Shown here one piece after another: positions 1 to 5,548 of a stretch of DNA of 10,307 nucleotides; the stretch's first letter is position 1, and each line of letters opens with the position of its first letter. Made by a program: the position numbers and the translations under genes. The DNA is from Anaerolineales bacterium (lineage in GTDB: Bacteria > Chloroflexota > Anaerolineae > Anaerolineales > DRMV01): the NCBI GenBank assembly GCA_015484985.1, contig WFUL01000270.1, forward strand, positions 1 to 10,307, written 5' to 3'. The notes under the pieces are model-generated. The model did no database searches. It was not told where the DNA came from and saw only the letters and a program-made list of their open reading frames with translations.

Positions 1-560
1 TCCCGGATGCGACGAATGGTGTCCACCATTTCGTCCACTTCTTTTGGATTCAGACCGGCGAGGACTTCATCCAGCAAGAGCAGACGAGGCTGGGAGGCCA
101 GCGCCCGAGCCAGCTCCAGGCGCTTCTTCTGGGCTACGTTGAGACTTCCGGCCAGCTGGTCGGCCCGGTCCGCCAAACCCAGGAACTCCAACACTTCGTC
201 CGCCACCCGGGCAGCTTGGGCCAAGGGCAGGCGCTTTTCTCCGAAGGATGCACCTACCATGACGTTTTCCCGGACGGTAAGTTCGGCCAGGGGCCGTACG
301 ATTTGGAAGGTTCGGGCCATACCCAGGTGGGCCAGGCGTGAGGGCTGCCAGCCGGTGATGTCGGTATCCCGGAAGAAAATGCGTCCTTCCTCAGGCCGGT
401 AAATGCCATTGATGCAGTTGAACAAGGTGGTCTTGCCCGCGCCGTTGGGTCCAATCAGGCCCAGAATTTCCCCTTCGTAGAGCTCGAAGGAAACCCGATT
501 GACGGCCACCAAGCCGCCGAAGCGCTTGACCACGTTCTCGGTGCGCAAAAGCACGTTCAT
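1..560 (-). CDS. livG: Branched-chain amino acid-type ABC transporter ATP-binding protein LivG (3' end beyond window)
   Basis: Cytoplasmic ATPase that powers a LIV/HAAT-type importer together with the LivH and LivM permeases. The first 186 codons are present; the C-terminal part lies outside the window. The translation starts MNVLLRTENVVKRFGGLVAV. It shows a Walker A motif GPNGAGKTT (residues 37-45), a Q-loop RTFQ (Q86), and a Walker B with catalytic Glu, LLLLDEV (160-166), followed by the D-loop AGLNP. The ABC signature is divergent: SLNVAQKKRLELARAL (139-154) in place of LSGGQ-like residues. The ATG overlaps the livM stop codon (ATGA), and a GGAGGG Shine-Dalgarno lies 7-8 bases upstream inside livM, so the two are translationally coupled. 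A livF partner would be expected next, off the window. The family is certain; the substrate is not, because HAAT systems also move amides, urea and other small molecules. Confidence 0.95.
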   Translation of the reverse strand, partial: MNVLLRTENVVKRFGGLVAVNRVSFELYEGEILGLIGPNGAGKTTLFNCINGIYRPEEGRIFFRDTDITGWQPSRLAHLGMARTFQIVRPLAELTVRENVMVGASFGEKRLPLAQAARVADEVLEFLGLADRADQLAGSLNVAQKKRLELARALASQPRLLLLDEVLAGLNPKEVDEMVDTIRRIR

Positions 561-1522
561 AACAGGACCCTCCGGGTCGCGGGGAGCCGGCGACGCAACC
601 AACCCACCAACCCCGCCGGGATGAACAACACGATGATCAACAACAGGGCACCCGCTACAGCCAGCTGGATGTTTTTCAAAAGGCGGTTGGTCAACAAGAA
701 CACCCGCATCCATTGATACCCAATCCCGCCCAGGATGGGACCGATGACCGTTCCCTGCCCGCCCAGCATGACCATGACGATGGATTCAATGGAGACGTGG
801 AGGGGAAACGCGTCGTGGGGCTCGATGGACGCGTTGCGGAAGAAGAAAATGGCTCCTACCAAGCCGGGGAAGAAGGCCGAAAGAGTAAAAGCCCAAGTCT
901 TGAACCAAGAGGTGCGCACGCCCATGACCTCGGCTGCGTCTTCATCCTCCCGAATGGAAAGCAACCCTAGACCAAACTTCGAGGCTCGAATCCAGTAGCT
1001 GACCACCACTACGATGAGGGTGACGATGAATAACCAGTGGTAGGTCATCCACAGCACGGCCCGCGGCCCGCCATAGGCCCTATACACCGCGAAATTCATC
1101 GTCAGGCCTACGGGGCCGCCAAAGGGCTGGAAGTTGTAAATGAAGGCCTTCATGGCCTCATTGACGCCGATGGTAACCAGGGCGAAATAGGCCCCTCGGA
1201 GACGAAGGATACCTGCGCCAATGAGGAAGGCCAGCAGGGCCGCAGCTAGGCCCCCCATGAGCACCGCGCTCCAGAAGGGCCAGCCTTTTTGGGCCACCAG
1301 GTAGAAGGCCACATATCCACCCAGGCCGTAGAACACCACATGACCGAAACTTACGTATCCGGTAAAACCCAGGATGATGTTCAGGCTGGCGGCCAGGGCC
1401 ACTGCCCTCAACAGGGTGAAAGACGTTTCCCGGTGCACGTCTTGCTGGGTGAGCAGGGGATACAGGCCCACAGCCAGCACCACGAGAACAGGCAGAATCA
1501 GAGTCCACAAGGAACGTTTCAT
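557..1522 (-). CDS. livM: Branched-chain amino acid-type ABC transporter permease LivM
   Basis: Inner-membrane permease, 321 aa, normal for LivM-type subunits that lack a long N-terminal extension. It is strongly hydrophobic with about eight to ten probable membrane segments, the first at residues 4-24. Family landmarks are the LNIILGFTGYVSFGH segment (47-61), the cytoplasmic coupling (EAA-like) loop SIREDEDAAEVMGV (189-202) that docks on the ATPase, and the late LGGQGTVIGPILGG stretch (263-276) followed by PAGLVG (302-307). The ATG is preceded by a GGAG motif 8 bases upstream. The gene starts 21 bp after the livH stop and overlaps livG by 4 bp, so it is mid-operon. It would pair with LivH as a heterodimeric channel. 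Substrate identity cannot be read from the permease. Confidence 0.94.
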   Translation of the reverse strand: MKRSLWTLILPVLVVLAVGLYPLLTQQDVHRETSFTLLRAVALAASLNIILGFTGYVSFGHVVFYGLGGYVAFYLVAQKGWPFWSAVLMGGLAAALLAFLIGAGILRLRGAYFALVTIGVNEAMKAFIYNFQPFGGPVGLTMNFAVYRAYGGPRAVLWMTYHWLFIVTLIVVVVSYWIRASKFGLGLLSIREDEDAAEVMGVRTSWFKTWAFTLSAFFPGLVGAIFFFRNASIEPHDAFPLHVSIESIVMVMLGGQGTVIGPILGGIGYQWMRVFLLTNRLLKNIQLAVAGALLLIIVLFIPAGLVGWLRRRLPATRRVLL

Positions 1523-1543
1523 GGCCTTTTCTCCGCGGCGAAA

Positions 1544-2410
1544 TCAATGGGCCCGTCCGCCGAAGAGGCCCGTGGGTCGGATGAGCAAAATGAGCACGAA
1601 AAGGACGAATTCCACCACCAGCACCCAGGTGGTGGGCAGGAAGACGGGGACCAGACCCTCGATGAGCCCGATGATGATGCCGCCGATGAGGGCGCCCATG
1701 GGATTGCCCAGTCCGCCCAGTACACTGATGACGAAGCTCTTGAGCTCGTACTTTCCGCCCTCCAGGATGGTGAAGGGGAACAGCGTGGCGATGAGCGCGC
1801 CGGAGAAGGCGGCCAACATGGTGCCCAGGCCGAAACTCAACGCGAGCACTTTGGTGGAAGGGATACCCACCAATTCAGCCGCGTCTCGATTGTCTGTCAC
1901 CGCCCGGATGAACTTGCCCCAACGAGTGTATTGCATGAACAAATACAAGGCGACCGCGGCCAATAGGGAAGCCAGCGCGGCCACGATGCGGGTCACCGGA
2001 ATGGTGGCCGCGCCCAGAGTCACACTCCCCAGGCTGAACTCGATGTTGCGAGGGGATGTGGTGAGGAGCGCCGTCCCGACACCGATAATCATCATGTTGA
2101 TGGAGTACGTGGCCAGCAGGCTGGAGAGATGAGGCGCGCCAATCACCCGATGGACGGCGATGGCGTAGATGAGGATGCCCAGGAGCAGACCGCCTGCTGC
2201 GGTGAGAAGGGTGCCCATATAGGGATGCACGCCCAGCAACGTGGTGGCGAAATACAGACCAAACATACCCAGGGCAATCACCGGTCCATGGGCCAGGTTG
2301 ATGACTTCCATGACACCAAAGATGAGGGTCAGCCCGATGGCCGCTACACCGAAGACGAAGCCCAGGAGCAGGCCGTCGATGAGGGAGGCAAACAGGAAAC
2401 CCATATCCAT
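1544..2410 (-). CDS. livH: Branched-chain amino acid-type ABC transporter permease LivH
   Basis: Inner-membrane permease, 288 aa from the chosen start, typical LivH length. Landmarks are FGVMEVINLAHG (31-42), the coupling loop AVTDNRDAAELVGI (170-183), SVLGGLGNPMGALIGG (229-244) and the C-terminal RPTGLFG (278-284). A GTG nine bases further upstream (2417-2419) is in frame, but it lies inside the strong Shine-Dalgarno AAGGAGGTG. The ATG ending at 2410 has ideal 8-base spacing and is therefore preferred; another in-frame ATG follows two codons later. The gene is separated from the binding-protein gene by 83 bp containing a strong stem-loop and has its own excellent ribosome-binding site. This fits re-initiation at lower expression than the binding protein. 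Confidence 0.94.
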   Translation of the reverse strand: MDMGFLFASLIDGLLLGFVFGVAAIGLTLIFGVMEVINLAHGPVIALGMFGLYFATTLLGVHPYMGTLLTAAGGLLLGILIYAIAVHRVIGAPHLSSLLATYSINMMIIGVGTALLTTSPRNIEFSLGSVTLGAATIPVTRIVAALASLLAAVALYLFMQYTRWGKFIRAVTDNRDAAELVGIPSTKVLALSFGLGTMLAAFSGALIATLFPFTILEGGKYELKSFVISVLGGLGNPMGALIGGIIIGLIEGLVPVFLPTTWVLVVEFVLFVLILLIRPTGLFGGRAH

Positions 2411-2416
2411 GGAGTG

Positions 2417-2425
2417 CACCTCCTT
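2417..2425 (-). promoter_or_regulatory. livH ribosome-binding site that decides the start
   Basis: AAGGAGGTG on the minus strand is a near-complete match to the anti-Shine-Dalgarno. The upstream in-frame GTG is embedded in it, so it cannot be the initiation codon. The ATG at 2408-2410 lies 8 bases from AGGAGG. Confidence 0.8.
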
Positions 2426-2450
2426 CGGGTTCGCTCCGACAGATGCAAGA

Positions 2451-2481
2451 AAGGGGATGGGTCCTCAGGACCCATCCCCTT
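2451..2481 (-). promoter_or_regulatory. Intercistronic stem-loop between binding protein and livH
   Basis: Arms AAGGGGATGGGTCCT and AGGACCCATCCCCTT (2451-2465 and 2467-2481) are perfect reverse complements around a single central base, so a 13-14-bp stem with a small loop can form. It starts 12 bases after the binding-protein stop codon. On the minus strand it is followed by TTTCTTGC, which is only weakly U-rich, so it looks like a leaky terminator or 3'-end-protecting hairpin rather than a full stop. The transporter genes downstream remain in the operon. In other binding-protein-dependent systems such a hairpin keeps the binding protein in excess; that role here is inferred. Confidence 0.75.
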
Positions 2482-2493
2482 GTCCTTATGGCG

Positions 2494-3801
2494 TTACCGC
2501 GGCAGGGGGTAAATCAATTCCGCGGTGGCACCCTCCTTCGGCCATACCACTTGTTTGACCAGGTTGCCCTGATCGTCCTTCTGCCACTGGATGTAGACCA
2601 TCTCATGGCCGATTTGCAGGCCGTGGGCTTCTTCGCTGGTGTCGAACTTGATGCGGCCGAAGAAGGTGAGTACGTCGGTAGCCTCGAGAGCCTCCTTTAC
2701 CTTCTGGGGATCTACAGAATCGGCCTTCTTGATGGCATATTCGAGGATGATGCCCGCCGCGTAGCCACCCGCGGAGTGATAGGAGGGCTCTTCGTTGTAT
2801 TCGGCTTCATAGGCCTTGATGAATTCCTCGTTGGACGGTCCATACCAGTCGATGCCCAGTTCCTTGGCCCCATCGGGCGTGTACTGCACCTGGGGTTCCC
2901 ACTGGCTGGGGCCGATGATACCGAAGGCCGCCTCGCCCAGCTCGGCGAAGTCGGGTTCCGGCGGCGCCACCAGCAGCACCACCGCCTTCACTGGCGCCTG
3001 CTTTTCATACAGCTGGCGGGCGAAGGTGGAACCGTCCTGGAAGTGACCACCGCCCAGGACGGCTTCGGCGCCGGATTCCACAATCTTGTTGATGAAGGGG
3101 CCGAAGTCGGTGGTATCGGAAGGATAGCCCTCAAAGAGCACCACTTCGTAGCCCTGCTCTTCCGCATAGGCTTTGGCCGCCTCGACCACCGCGGTAGAGA
3201 ACTTGGCCTGCTCGTACACGAAGGCCACCTTCTTCAGGTTGGGATCGGTCTCCTTGAGCATATCAATGGCCCCCGTCAGGTACCGACTGGCCGGGGTGTA
3301 GATTTGAAACACGTACATGTAGCCCTGTTTGTAGATGGAATCCGAGGCTGCACCCGTGGTAATCATGACCTTTTCGTATTGCTCCGCGATGACAGCCGCG
3401 GCCGCGGTCAGACCACTGGAGTAGGGGCTGATGAGGAAATCCGCGTTGTCTTCCGTGATGAGTTTGGTGTAGAGTTCCTGTACCCGGTCCTTGCTGGACT
3501 CGTCGTCGTACGACGCTTCCTGGAACTTCACCACCGTGCCATCGCTCAACTTGATGCCACCGGCCTCGTTGATGTGCTTAATCCACAGGCGCAATCCCTT
3601 GGCTTGGCGGCCCGAGGAGACATTGAGTCGGCCCGTCTTCGACTCGGTGAACCCAATGGTAAGTACGATTTCCTTGGCTTGGGGTGCCTCGGTGGGTTGC
3701 TCCTTTGGGGCCTCCGTTGGGGCCGGCGTGGCCTTTTTGCATCCTACCAAAACTCCCATACCGAAAACCAATAGCACCGACAACCACAGCAGGCGTTTCA
3801 T
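2494..3801 (-). CDS. LivJ/LivK-type substrate-binding lipoprotein of the HAAT ABC transporter
   Basis: Extracytoplasmic solute-binding protein (periplasmic-binding-protein type 1 fold, ANF/LivJ family), 435 aa. The N-terminus is a lipoprotein signal peptide: MKRLL, a hydrophobic core, and lipobox LVGC with the modified Cys at 21. A Pro/Thr/Glu-rich tether of about 25 residues links the lipid anchor to the domain. The mature domain opens with IVLTIGFTESKTGRL, contains the hinge-region segment SPYSSGLTAAAAVIAEQ and later YHSAGGYAAGIILEYAI, which is usual for this family. The start has GGAGGTG 5-6 bases upstream. Membrane anchoring is compatible with either a monoderm or a diderm envelope. Fused context with livH, livM and livG makes its transporter role firm. 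The ligand is unknown: amino acids, peptides, amides and urea are all possible, and the co-transcribed YgeY hydrolase suggests an N-acyl or N-carbamoyl amino-acid-like ligand (inference). Confidence 0.94.
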   Translation of the reverse strand: MKRLLWLSVLLVFGMGVLVGCKKATPAPTEAPKEQPTEAPQAKEIVLTIGFTESKTGRLNVSSGRQAKGLRLWIKHINEAGGIKLSDGTVVKFQEASYDDESSKDRVQELYTKLITEDNADFLISPYSSGLTAAAAVIAEQYEKVMITTGAASDSIYKQGYMYVFQIYTPASRYLTGAIDMLKETDPNLKKVAFVYEQAKFSTAVVEAAKAYAEEQGYEVVLFEGYPSDTTDFGPFINKIVESGAEAVLGGGHFQDGSTFARQLYEKQAPVKAVVLLVAPPEPDFAELGEAAFGIIGPSQWEPQVQYTPDGAKELGIDWYGPSNEEFIKAYEAEYNEEPSYHSAGGYAAGIILEYAIKKADSVDPQKVKEALEATDVLTFFGRIKFDTSEEAHGLQIGHEMVYIQWQKDDQGNLVKQVVWPKEGATAELIYPLPR

Positions 3802-3824
3802 AGCGCACCTCCATTCGTTTGTTT

Positions 3825-3839
3825 GTTGTTAAGAACAAC
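3825..3839. repeat. Short inverted repeat upstream of the binding-protein gene
   Basis: GTTGTT and AACAAC separated by AAG form a perfect 6-bp inverted repeat in the 56-bp gap between the zinc-ribbon gene and the binding-protein start. It is AT-rich compared with its surroundings and could be a weak leader hairpin or an operator. No convincing promoter was seen next to it. Confidence 0.35.
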
Positions 3840-3857
3840 CCAGGGGAGGGCCGTTCG

Positions 3858-4043
3858 TTACGAAGTGCTTCCTCCGGGCACCAGTTTGCGAAAGGTGTGC
3901 AAGGGAACTTTGTTTACCCGCCCACAGCGGGGGCACTCCACATCTACATGGGAGGGTGGGTTTTCCTTCAGCCGTTCCCAAATGGCCTTGACCGCCTCTT
4001 TGGGTAATGGGATGGGACGATGACAGTACATGCATCGCAGCAT
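3858..4043 (-). CDS. Small two-CxxC zinc-ribbon protein, function unknown
   Basis: A 61-aa protein beginning MLRCMYCHRPI. It has a CxxC at Cys4/Cys7 and a second, CPRC, about 30 residues later, together the pattern of a treble-clef or zinc-ribbon metal site. Between them is a charged, probably helical stretch (KEAVKAIWERLKEN). No signal peptide or membrane segment is present, so it is probably cytosolic. The gene has an excellent Shine-Dalgarno (AAGGAGG, 6 bases before ATG), starts 31 bp after the hydrolase stop codon and ends 56 bp before the binding-protein start. These facts support a real, co-transcribed gene rather than a chance frame. I do not recognise a named family; it could be a small nucleic-acid-binding or regulatory protein, or a metal-binding accessory. 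Confidence 0.78.
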   Translation of the reverse strand: MLRCMYCHRPIPLPKEAVKAIWERLKENPPSHVDVECPRCGRVNKVPLHTFRKLVPGGSTS

Positions 4044-4074
4044 GGTCTTCCTCCTTGTGCCGGTCAGTGAAGAC

Positions 4075-5283
4075 CTAAGGCCGGTAGAGCGCGGGGAATA
4101 GGGCGTAGAAGGCTGCGGCCTGCACTACGTCCTCTAAGGGCACCTGGTCGAGCACGGTGTGGGCGTAGATTTCGTCTCCCGGTCCAAAGCCGATGGTGGG
4201 GATCCCGGCAACGCCGGCCCAGTAGGTGCCGTTAGTGGAGAAATCCCACTTGCCCGTCGGGGCGTCGGGCCATCCCAGAAGCCGCCGCGCAGCCTGTCCG
4301 GCCTGGACGATGGGGTGGTCCTCTTCCAGCAGCCAAGCGGGGAAGTACTTTTCCACCGGCAGCACGAAGCCAGTATAGGAAGGTTCCTCATATCGAAGGA
4401 CTTCCACCCATACCTTGCCCTTGCTCTCTTCGGGGATGAGGGCCTCGACCTGGGCCACGGCGTCCGCCTTCGTTTCCCCCAAGGTGAGGCGACGGTCGAT
4501 GTAAATCACCGCTTCATCGGGGACCGCGTTGATGCTGGGGGTTTTGACGTGCATGTCGGTGACGGTGATTTTCCCGTGGCCTAGGAAGGGGTGGTCGCCG
4601 AGTCGAGGCTCCATGTCCCGAATGCCCGCGATGACCGGAAGCAGGCGATAGATGGCATTGTCTCCCAGATGGTTGCTGGCCGCGTGGGCGCTTTTGCCCT
4701 TGGCCACCACGCGCATCTCCACCCGGCCCTTATGGCCACGGTAGACCTGCATCCGGGTGGGCTCGCCCACCACCACCGCGTCGGGCCGGATGCCGGGGTC
4801 CACTTCCACGAAGGCCCGGGGGGCCAGACCGTCGCACCATTCCTCCATGTTCCCGAAGTAGTACACCGTCCATCCATCCAACAAACCCAGGTCCCGGGCC
4901 CAGGCCAGACCGTAGACCATACCCGGCGTGCTGCCCTTTTCGTCGCACGCGCCTCGAGCGTAGAGAATACCGTTTTCCACCTTGCCGCGGAAGGGGTCCC
5001 ATTGCCACTCGTCGGGGTCGCCGATGCCTACGGTGTCGATGTGGGAATCGTAGACCAGGACGCGAGGTCCGTTGCCGATGCGGCCCAGGATGTTCCCCAT
5101 TTTGTCGAAACGCACTTCGTCAAAGCCCAGACGCCGCATTTCTTCGGCTACCCGTTCCCCCACGGCCTTGATCTGCCCGTTGGTGCTGGGGATGGCCACG
5201 ATGTCTCGCAGGAAGGCGATGATGTTCTGCCGTTCCGCCTGGAGGCGTTGTTGCAGGGTACTAAGGATTTGTTCGTTCAGCAT
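4075..5283 (-). CDS. ygeY: YgeY-family M20 metallohydrolase (selenium metabolism-linked hydrolase)
   Basis: Cytosolic zinc-dependent amidohydrolase of peptidase family M20 (ArgE/DapE/ACY1/CPG2), 402 aa, essentially the length of E. coli YgeY. The expected metal ligands and catalytic residues are visible: H81 and D83 in SHIDTV, bridging D114 in ACDEKG, catalytic E147 with ligand E148 in NMEEW, E174 in VGEPT, and H375 in YAHT; H200 in KSAH fits the dimerisation-domain His. Stretches characteristic of YgeY are FLRDIVAIPST, KMGNILGRIGNGPR, QVYRGHKGRVEMRV, IDRRLTLGET, KWDFSTNG and IPTIGFGPG. Substrates of this family are poorly defined; N-acyl or N-carbamoyl amino acids or related purine-catabolic intermediates are discussed. 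The start ATG follows a GAGG motif by 6-7 bases and a 30-base leader. The open frame continues upstream to 5805, but that extension is antisense to dnaK and crosses the promoter. First gene of the transporter operon. Confidence 0.93.
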   Translation of the reverse strand: MLNEQILSTLQQRLQAERQNIIAFLRDIVAIPSTNGQIKAVGERVAEEMRRLGFDEVRFDKMGNILGRIGNGPRVLVYDSHIDTVGIGDPDEWQWDPFRGKVENGILYARGACDEKGSTPGMVYGLAWARDLGLLDGWTVYYFGNMEEWCDGLAPRAFVEVDPGIRPDAVVVGEPTRMQVYRGHKGRVEMRVVAKGKSAHAASNHLGDNAIYRLLPVIAGIRDMEPRLGDHPFLGHGKITVTDMHVKTPSINAVPDEAVIYIDRRLTLGETKADAVAQVEALIPEESKGKVWVEVLRYEEPSYTGFVLPVEKYFPAWLLEEDHPIVQAGQAARRLLGWPDAPTGKWDFSTNGTYWAGVAGIPTIGFGPGDEIYAHTVLDQVPLEDVVQAAAFYALFPALYRP

Positions 5284-5303
5284 ATTTCGCCTCGTTGATG
5301 GGA

Positions 5304-5314
5304 TTTGTGACAAA
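5304..5314. promoter_or_regulatory. Possible operator over the ygeY transcription start
   Basis: TTTGTGACAAA is an odd-length palindrome (5-bp arms around one base), extended imperfectly to GATTTGTGACAAAATC (5302-5317). It overlaps the transcription start predicted from the -10 box at 5319-5324 and so sits where a repressor would act. The length is short enough to be chance. Confidence 0.35.
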
Positions 5315-5318
5315 ATCA

Positions 5319-5327
5319 AGTATACCA
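5319..5327 (-). promoter_or_regulatory. Extended -10 promoter of the ygeY-transporter operon
   Basis: On the minus strand the sequence reads TGGTATACT: a TGn extension and a TATACT -10 hexamer (5 of 6 to consensus). No good -35 is seen at 17 bp, which is tolerated with an extended -10. The predicted start is near 5312, giving a leader of about 30 bases with the ribosome-binding site. Confidence 0.6.
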
Positions 5328-5466
5328 TGCGGAGCTCGGACAAAAGAAGGTGTGGTTGAAATTCGGATGGGAGGGGCGATCGCCAGAACACGATGGTGGC
5401 TTTGCTGTTGGCATGTTCTCTACTTCGTTTTTGAAGGGCAATGTTAATAGCCTTCTTGCAAATTGT

Positions 5467-5475
5467 TGCTATGCT
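5467..5475 (+). promoter_or_regulatory. Candidate extended -10 promoter of dnaK
   Basis: TGCTATGCT provides a TGn extension with TATGCT as the -10 hexamer. A matching -35 at the usual spacing is weak. The predicted start falls at about 5482, directly at the left arm of an inverted repeat, leaving a leader of about 65 bases before the dnaK ATG. Confidence 0.45.
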
Positions 5476-5482
5476 TAGGGCC

Positions 5483-5501
5483 GAAATCCTTACGGGATTT
5501 C
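5483..5501 (+). promoter_or_regulatory. Inverted repeat in the dnaK leader, candidate operator or leader hairpin
   Basis: GAAATCC (5483-5489) and GGATTTC (5495-5501) are a perfect 7-bp inverted repeat with a 5-base spacer. It lies between the candidate -10 and the dnaK ribosome-binding site. It does not match CIRCE (TTAGCACTC-N9-GAGTGCTAA) or the HspR HAIR element, so if it regulates dnaK the regulator is not HrcA- or HspR-like by recognition site. Confidence 0.5.
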
Positions 5502-5548
5502 TTTGCACGTACCTGGAATTTCGAGTGTGAAGAGAAGGAGGTGGACAC

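Noticed and set aside
1289..2132. Overlapping plus-strand frames of 225 and 252 codons opposite livM and livH
   Set aside because: They mirror the hydrophobic permease genes, have His/Gln/Asp- or Met/Ser-rich composition typical of shadow frames, and span the livM-livH junction.
2443..3774. 443-codon plus-strand open frame opposite the binding-protein gene
   Set aside because: It is the mirror of a GC-rich coding sequence. The minus strand has a lipoprotein signal, family motifs and a ribosome-binding site; the plus-strand product resembles nothing.
5375..5384. GGCGATCGCC, identical to the cyanobacterial HIP1 palindrome
   Set aside because: I noticed only this one copy in the window, and nothing else suggests a cyanobacterium. 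A single 10-base palindrome in GC-rich DNA can be chance; an operator remains possible but unsupported.
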